DNA from: Pholiota molesta
Taxonomy: Eukaryota > Basidiomycota > Agaricomycetes > Agaricales > Strophariaceae
Assembly (NCBI GenBank): GCA_014925825.1
Contig: JACGCK010000239.1
Location: 1-61,700 of the forward strand
Direction: 5' to 3'
Length of the DNA stretch: 61,700 nt
Shown here in pieces: positions 56,072-61,700 of the stretch. Within the stretch, counting starts at the first letter, position 1. Every line of letters starts with the position of its first letter. Made by a program: the position numbers and the translations under genes. A model generated the notes under the pieces. It did not search any database, was not told the origin of the DNA, and was given only the letters and a program-made list of their open reading frames with translations.

Positions 56072-57416
56072 ATGTCCATACAGGACCGCACCCACGAGTT
56101 CAAGTCATGCGTTGACTCAATACGCAACAGAACCGCTCTGGGAAACCGAGGCCTGGAATCCAAACAACGCCTTCTCCAAGGCAATGCGAAATCGCGGCCA
56201 AAAAGCGAATTTTCTCAGATGGCCTCGTCCATTGGCAAGGATATTAGCAACACGTCTATCAAGTTGAACAAGCTGGCGCAATGTGCGTATTGCTACCTTG
56301 CCATCGTGGACCCAATTCTTGCCAATACTTACCTTCAACAACAACAATAGTGGCGAAGCGGAAGACATTGTTCGACGATCGACCAGTGGAGATCAGCGTA
56401 TGTCGCAATCCTGCAAAGATTTCAATATCTTGTGCTAAAGAAGGCTATAGGAACTAACTTTCATCATAAAACAAGACATTGCCAATATCAACAAGCAGAT
56501 AGCAGCTCTGCAAACTTATGTCAAGCAACGCTACAACCAGCAGAGCGCCAACTCCCCGGAGACAAAGATGATAAACGACCACGCCCAGAATGTTATGATG
56601 ATGCTTCAAAACAACCTTGCGACGACTAGCATGACCTTTAAAGATGTACTCGAGCTCCGAACGCAGGTGTGTATGGCCGGTTTATCTGGTGTAATGCTTT
56701 TTTACCTCTTTGTAGAACATGAAGGAATCCAAGAATCGAACAGAACAGTTCATGTATACCACGCAAACAGCAGCGAGCCAGGCTCCTTCATGTACGTTCC
56801 TGCGTTCCACTGACTACATCAAGGACCCCCGTAACTAAGTACGAACGACGCAGTGCTATACAATCCCCAACGCACCGATCCTATGGGTGACGGCAGCATG
56901 AATCCGTATGATCAAAAAGGCAAAGGACGCGCCCCACAAAACGGAGACCTCTTATCTCTCGACTTAAATGCCGCAGAGGCTGGCGGTTCAAATTCTAGCA
57001 ACGGCTTCATGCAAATGCAAATGGTCGAGCAACAGGTACGCCGATATGTTTCTCTTTAGCCTCAGATAATCAATACCCTTTCTAGGATTCATATATCCAA
57101 CAACGGTCAACGGCCATCGAATCCATTGAAACAACCATCGCAGAACTTGGACAAATATTCACGCAACTAGCCAACATGGTGGCAGAACAACGGGAAACCG
57201 TGCAGCGAATCGACGCGGACACACACGACATCATGAGCAACGTCAGCGGGGCCCAACGGGAATTGCTCAAGTACTATGCAAGCATTTCGAGTAACCGATG
57301 GCTAATGCTCAAAATATTCGGGGTTCTCATTGTTTTCGTAAGTGGATTCTACTTTACGGCCTGCACTTGTGCTTATTTGACCCCTCCAGTTCCTTGTCTT
57401 CATTCTCGTATCATGA
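56072..57416 (+). CDS. SED5: Syntaxin-5-type Q-SNARE (Sed5)
   Basis: Sed5 is the Golgi t-SNARE for ER-Golgi and intra-Golgi fusion. The start at 56072 gives 'MSIQDRTHEFKSCVDSIRN', the family N-peptide region that binds Sly1. The Habc bundle follows ('SIGKDISNTSIKLNKLAQ', 'QDIANINKQIAALQTYVK'). A linker has 'DPMGDGSMNPYDQKGKG'. The SNARE helix includes 'LANMVAEQRETVQRIDADTH', with the zero-layer Gln in VQRID. A C-terminal membrane anchor ('LKIFGVLIVFFLVFILVS') is completed by a short last exon ending 57416. Introns are about 50-70 bases, and the tail anchor is itself split by one. No break seen. Confidence 0.95.
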
Positions 57417-57554
57417 TTCCCCAGCTCTCGACGAGCTAACTTTTTTACACTTATTTATGGGACTATTCTTACTATGGACTTCACATTTAATTCAATATCC
57501 AGTTTCGTTCGCAGATAATAAAATAGAGTGTCATCGTGTACATAGATATCCAGA

Positions 57555-58758
57555 CTACCCGACAGGAATCGCATTGACACCAGTTCCCCATGTCTTCGAT
57601 GGGCCTTTTGATTTTTTGTGATGCCGGACTCCACCTCTGTGTGTTTCGCCGTCATCCTCGTTTCCAACAGCCCATGTTCTACTTGTCGTGGGTTTGAGCT
57701 CCATTCCAGATGTAGCTGAGAATCTTTGAGGCCTCGAAGGCAAGTTCGGGAAGGAATTGTCTTCCTTTGCTTCCTTCTCAACGCGCTCCTCCTGTAATGT
57801 ATCGTAAGGTCAAACGCGGTGAATCAACAATTCCAAAAGACATACGCGCTGTTCAAGCAATGCTTTATTGCGCTCTCTGACTTTCGTGAGCCGAGTCTCG
57901 CTCTTGCCGCCTCCTCCAGCAGTCAGTTCGACATTGATCATGCGGCCGTCTAACATCGTTTGGTGAAGCTTGAGACCTTGCTGAAGAGCATTTCTATGAG
58001 TGAACTCCAAGAAGGCGCAGCCTTTTGACTTGAGCTTCTGCGCAGGCCCGCCTGATATAGATTTTGGTGTGAGAAGGCGAATAGTTGGTGGAGGATCTAC
58101 ACAATCTGTTAGAATGCGATCGAGTCAAGAAAAGATATGGACCTACCGCAGGCTGCGAAGTGGGCTTGAATTGCTGACAGTGGTGTAGTATATTTAAGAT
58201 TGCCTTCGAAGATTGTATGAGCGCAGAAACCACAACATATAAGAGCACACATACCGAGGAATAAAATGAAACGTTGCTTAGCTGGCTTGTCCTTTCCTTC
58301 AGGTTGTGATTTGCTCTCGCCGTCGGTCTTCTTCCGTTTGGTGCTTTTCTTGGTTGTACCTTTTCTGCAGCATTCTCTCCGCCCTCGGCGGCCCCCTCCT
58401 CCTCCGCCTCCCTCTTCCGCTTCTGCCCCGCCGCCTTCTTCACCGCCTCCACAGCGACTGGAACATCCTCTGGCGCTGCTTTGCCTTTGCCTTTGCGCCC
58501 CACTTTGCCTTCCTGACGCTGGCCTTCGCCCCCTTCTTTGTCCCCGCCTGCTTTGCCTTTCGCCGAACGGTCATCTCCCGCAGCTTCAGCTTGATCGCCG
58601 TCATCGCCAGTGAGACCTGCGTCCTCCATGGCAGGGACCGCATTAGCTTCCATGTCATCGAGTTCATTCCGTTTGGTGCCATGTCGTTTGCCCGTTTTGC
58701 GTTCACGGAATGCGAGTCCCTTCTTCTGCTTTTTCGTCAGCTTTTGTGATGTGCTCAT
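57555..58758 (-). CDS. NOP6: NOP6-like nucleolar RRM protein (one frame break)
   Basis: Yeast Nop6 is a small RNA-binding protein of early 40S ribosome assembly. The start at 58758 gives 'MSTSQKLTKKQKKGLAFRE', then a Lys/Glu/Gly-rich linker. The RRM follows over three exons: 'QRFILFL', 'GNLKYTTPLSAIQAHFAAC', then 'KGCAFLEFTHRNALQQGLKL' and 'MLDGRMINVELTAGGGGKS'. A basic tail ends 'KTWGTGVNAIPVG' at 57555. The linker changes frame at the T-run 58361-58364 (A-run on the coding strand): 'GGENAAE' leads to an early stop, while another frame gives 'KSTKRKKTDGESKSQ' and on into the RRM. No intron fits, so one base appears to be missing. It converges on SED5. Confidence 0.85.
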
Positions 58759-59190
58759 CGTGTTTTACTCGAGGCAAGTGGCTGTGTACCTGCTTCTAGA
58801 GAGGCGATGAACACGTTTGGGGGTGATAGCAATAGCACAGAATAGCACTGGATGATAGTAGTGGCGGTGTTTCACGAACACGATGTGTTTGGGAAGAAAA
58901 TGCGTTCTATTCCAGTGTGCTTCCTAATCAAGAAATTGCTTCGACCAATGGCGATCAGATTTGCTGTAGTACAGTAACATTGGAGTGTAAAATATAGAAG
59001 ACCAAGAATATCGCTATCGAAATTTATACAATGTTGTTAATGACGAAGGAAAAATAATGAGCAGGGAAGTAAGCTAAAGATACGCTATTTGTCAAATCTG
59101 TGCGTGGGGTATTCATACAGCATGTATATACATGTTGATCTAAGCTATGATGGTGATACAAATTATTTACATTGCTTTGAGGCAATGACT
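58759..59190. other. Intergenic
   Basis: These 432 AT-rich bases contain the NOP6-like promoter on the left and the 3' UTR of the 59191 gene on the right. No other feature is seen. Confidence 0.45.
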
Positions 59191-60888
59191 TCATGGCAAA
59201 TTCTGCTCTTTAGAACTTTCAGCCGAGGGCAGAAGGCCTGCTGCTTGTAGTGACGCGACCGGAATTTTATCACTTGCAATAAGGATTCCCTGCGGTCGTT
59301 CTCGTGGTTCTATGCCAACAAGTGACCCCGCTGGGCCAAGGGTTAAGCCGTTCACCGCCTCGCCGGCGCCTTCAATTTCGATTTCTCTCTCTTCATCTTC
59401 CCGTCGGCGGCCTATAGGTCGCAAGATTGGACTCGGCATGCTAATCGTCGCTCTGAGAGTGGGACTAGAAGTGATGCTGATCCCACGTGGAAATGCAGGA
59501 TAACTGCTGCCAATAGTTGGCGACGATGCTGCTGAACTGACGGCCGACTGCGGCACCGAAATCGGAATTGCAATGGGAAGTCTTGAGTTACTCCCTCTGC
59601 CCATAGAGGAGTTTGACGCTTGATGGGAATCGCGAAGATATTGAAGCGATGGTGAGACTGCCCGCCGCTTTGAACTAGTTGCATAAGGGTCAAATCGATC
59701 CTCGACTAAGTTTTGTGAGTTTGGTATTAAGGAGGGAGAGGCAGATGCACGCACGTTTACGCTTGTTAGAGCGCACCGCGCTCGTCGTTGGCGGGGGCGT
59801 ATAACGCCAATGGCTGCTTTGATTCGGTGTCAAAGAGGGCAAGAGTGGGGAACCCAGAGGCTTCAATGAGATTGATTGAAATAAGGTTAATTGAAATAAA
59901 AGGAGGATGAGCTTGAGACAAATCTTACCGCATCAATATCCATTGCTGCTCCACCCCAGCTGGAAGAAGCTCCGAAATGCTCATTCCATTGTCGTCCCCG
60001 TTGATACTTGAAGTGATACTCCCAGCTGGCGTATGTGTACGGGTCTCTTGATGCAATCGGCTGCGTCCCTGTCGTCGTCGCTGGAGTAGAAAATGTGAAC
60101 GGGCCTTCTTCTACCTCTTGTTCGTCATCACTTGGAGTCTCTTCCCGAGCGATTTCCTCCGGCGCTGCTTCTTCGGGATAACGTCCACGATCGGCCAGCG
60201 CGCGTGGGGTCCGAGGTTGTGCAGGTAATTCAGACACGGATGCCACCATTTTCTGGAATGCAGCTTCCGACTTGACTTCGGCATCTTCTGGCCTTGATTC
60301 GGCCAAGAGGTTTAGAATGCGAGGTTGCTTGAGCTATATAATTGAAATTATAATTATAGTTATGTCAATGGATGAATAATGTAGAGGATGAAGGCGAAGG
60401 ATGCCACATACAGGAAAAGAAAGTCTGCGATTGAAAATGGTTGGCATGTCTGCTGCATCCATGCTGGCTGAGGACCGTCGTCGAGGAGGAGTTAAGGGGA
60501 GCGGTCGCACGCTAGCCTTCAAAGTATTTGCCTCTTCCTCGCCATTACTCGGGATTTTCAAAGGCGGGGTGTTGGTCTCCGAGCTATTGGGAGATTCTGT
60601 CATCATCCGATCCTTGTCGCTTTCAGATTCCTCTGCGATGAAAGCACTCTGGCTGCGTCGCCTTGCATGGAGAGTAAAAGAGGAGGCGAGTGGACTGTGT
60701 AATCGTGATTCGGAAAGGTAGCCTGCTTTCTGCAGGAAACTGGAGCGGCGAAGGCGATTGAAAAGAAAGCTAGGGTCATCGAGAGTAACAGATGAGCCTG
60801 TCGCTCCAGGACTCGAGGAAGAGGAAGACGGTAGTGCAAAATCTGAAGACGAGGTTGGGAGCGGAGTGCGGGATGAGGCTTTGGGCAT
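59191..60888 (-). CDS. Unrecognised disordered protein with DRFDPY/KRRAVSPS motif
   Basis: Four exons give about 450 residues. The start at 60888 gives 'MPKASSRTPLPTSSSDFALP'. Exon 2 has 'LKQPRILNLLAESRPEDAE' and an acidic region with 'DDEQEVEEGPFTFSTP'. Exon 3 ends 'RSNKRKL', and exon 4 begins 'VEDRFDPYATSSKRRAVSPS', a highly specific-looking motif with a basic cluster that could be a nuclear localisation signal. Low-complexity Ser/Pro/Ile stretches follow. The stop is at 59191. Many SP sites suggest phosphorylation by Cdk or MAP kinases. I do not recognise it as a known fold. Exon joins are by eye but consistent in phase. Confidence 0.72.
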
Positions 60889-61232
60889 TTTGAAACTAGG
60901 GTGTAGCTGATTGGAAGTAGATCACTGTCTGCAAAGATACTCGTGGTATTGAATAAAACACTTAGAGCCTAGATATTTGTGGTGAGCATAGCATAAGGTT
61001 GGGAGCAAGTTGGAAACAGGTCAGTCGAGACTGTCGAGCTGGATATGCATTCCCTTCGGTGCTATTTCCGGATAAGGCAAGCCTTAATATCCACCGGCTC
61101 TTCGTGCCGTCAACAATACTCAAATAAATACTTAAGTAGCAATAGCTATACATTAAAAAATATTGTATATATGCTAGGCCATCCACGACAGTGTTTTTTC
61201 TCATTTCTAGCTATAGAATGGTAGATATTTAC
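60889..61232. other. Intergenic
   Basis: This 344-base gap should hold the promoter of the 59191-60888 gene and the 3' end of the MAPEG gene. It is AT-rich and nothing else is seen. Confidence 0.45.
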
Positions 61233-61700
61233 CTATTTTAACAAGCACTTAGAAATACCTTCGTACAATGTAGCGCCAGAGATGTACGTCGAAGTCAAAA
61301 TAAGGGCTGCCAGATGTGATGTTAGACACAAAATACGATTTGACACAGGGACAGATAGGCTTACAGAGCATTGCCAATATTCCCCCGTAGTAAATGATGG
61401 TTCCACGCTGAAAAATGAGAGAAAAATATCAGTAAATCGAGGTCGTACATTACGAACTATAAGTAGTACGTACCTTCTTAGGTCTCCAGTAATATAGCCG
61501 CGCGTGTAGGATACGCGCGAGAGGGACCAAAAGCCCAAAGCAGATGCCGCAAAAACGGGGAACTTGGTGGCAGCCACAAGGGTACTGTGATGAGAGCCTC
61601 ACTTGTTAATTCCTGTCAAAAACAACATGATGGAGAGCGTACGCCGTATAGACGATGGGGATGTTTCAAGTGTGTTCTGATGGGCACCTGGAAACATATA
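61233..61700 (-). pseudogene. MAPEG (microsomal GST3-like) 3' part, two frame breaks
   Basis: MAPEG proteins are four-helix microsomal enzymes with glutathione transferase or peroxidase activity. The minus strand reads 'AHQNTLE' then 'IPIVYTATLVAATKFPVFAA', 'LGFWSLSRVSYTRGYITGD', 'RGTIIYYGGILAML' and 'SLILTSTYISGATLYE' over exons near 61643-61688, 61474-61584, 61365-61407 and 61306 downward. The N-terminal exons lie beyond the right edge. Two places need a lost base to stay in frame: the A-run after the LE codons (61663-61665) and the CC after GGAGA (61481-61482). The gene is either decayed or misread in the assembly; the splice sites look intact, which favours the second. The stop at 61233 is for read-through of a possible last intron and is uncertain. 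Confidence 0.75.

Noticed and set aside
1..61700. Search by eye for transposons, CRISPR arrays, biosynthetic clusters and viral genes
   Set aside because: No transposase, reverse transcriptase, terminal repeats, spaced repeats, PKS/NRPS/terpene synthase core or viral protein was seen. The acyl-CoA ligase stands alone and does not make a cluster.

Overview
The window is nuclear DNA of a filamentous basidiomycete, most likely an Agaricomycete (mushroom-forming fungus). Genes are dense and split by many 50-70 base GT-AG introns. The housekeeping genes are clearly fungal. The accessory genes are of kinds common in mushroom genomes: a leader-coil F-box protein, leaderless 'VDDTDPS' single-pass membrane proteins, and a multi-intron acyl-CoA ligase. 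I see no transposon, rRNA, tRNA or CRISPR array.

Layout, left to right. 1-6.5 kb: NPL4 (minus, cut by the left edge), head to head with the kinetochore scaffold KNL1/Spc7 (plus). 7.0-9.3 kb: a low-complexity coiled-coil protein. 9.6-17 kb, all minus: ALG10 glucosyltransferase, a D-2-hydroxyacid dehydrogenase and proteasome subunit RPN2; RPN2 shares a 197-base divergent promoter with COX13 (plus). 18-23 kb: a small secreted Ala/Ser/Thr-rich protein, an F-box protein and a gene-poor 1.5 kb stretch. 23.4-26.9 kb: a Ugo1-like mitochondrial carrier and a membrane-anchored Nudix hydrolase. 27.6-33.2 kb: a tandem duplication of about 2.8 kb carrying two paralogous membrane proteins. 33.3-36.1 kb: a peroxisomal (C-terminal SKL) 4-coumarate-CoA-ligase-like enzyme. 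36.3-43.1 kb, plus: MED7, a BCL7-like chromatin protein, an Lnt-like membrane carbon-nitrogen hydrolase and two unrecognised proteins. A tiny Cys-containing peptide gene may lie on the minus strand at 38.9 kb. 43.4-47.9 kb: a large disordered protein with a hexapeptide minisatellite, divergent from ADE5,7 (48.5-51.3 kb). 51.8-61 kb: an ankyrin plus CCCH zinc-finger protein, GPD1 divergent from the t-SNARE SED5, a NOP6-like RRM protein and an unrecognised nuclear-looking protein. 61.2 kb to the right edge: the 3' part of a MAPEG (microsomal GST-like) gene.

The genes do not form one pathway; most are ordinary housekeeping genes. The parts most worth a second look are: (a) the tandem membrane-protein pair, in which each copy has a different intron that is in frame and stop-free; (b) the eukaryotic Lnt-like enzyme with a full Glu-Lys-Cys triad; (c) the BCL7-like fungal protein; (d) the peroxisomal ligase; (e) the candidate metallothionein-like peptide; and (f) four single-base losses, all in short homopolymers, that break KNL1, NOP6 and MAPEG. 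The last pattern looks more like collapsed homopolymers in the assembly than biology, but it needs reads to decide. Exon boundaries were set by eye from splice consensus and protein continuity; no search was run.
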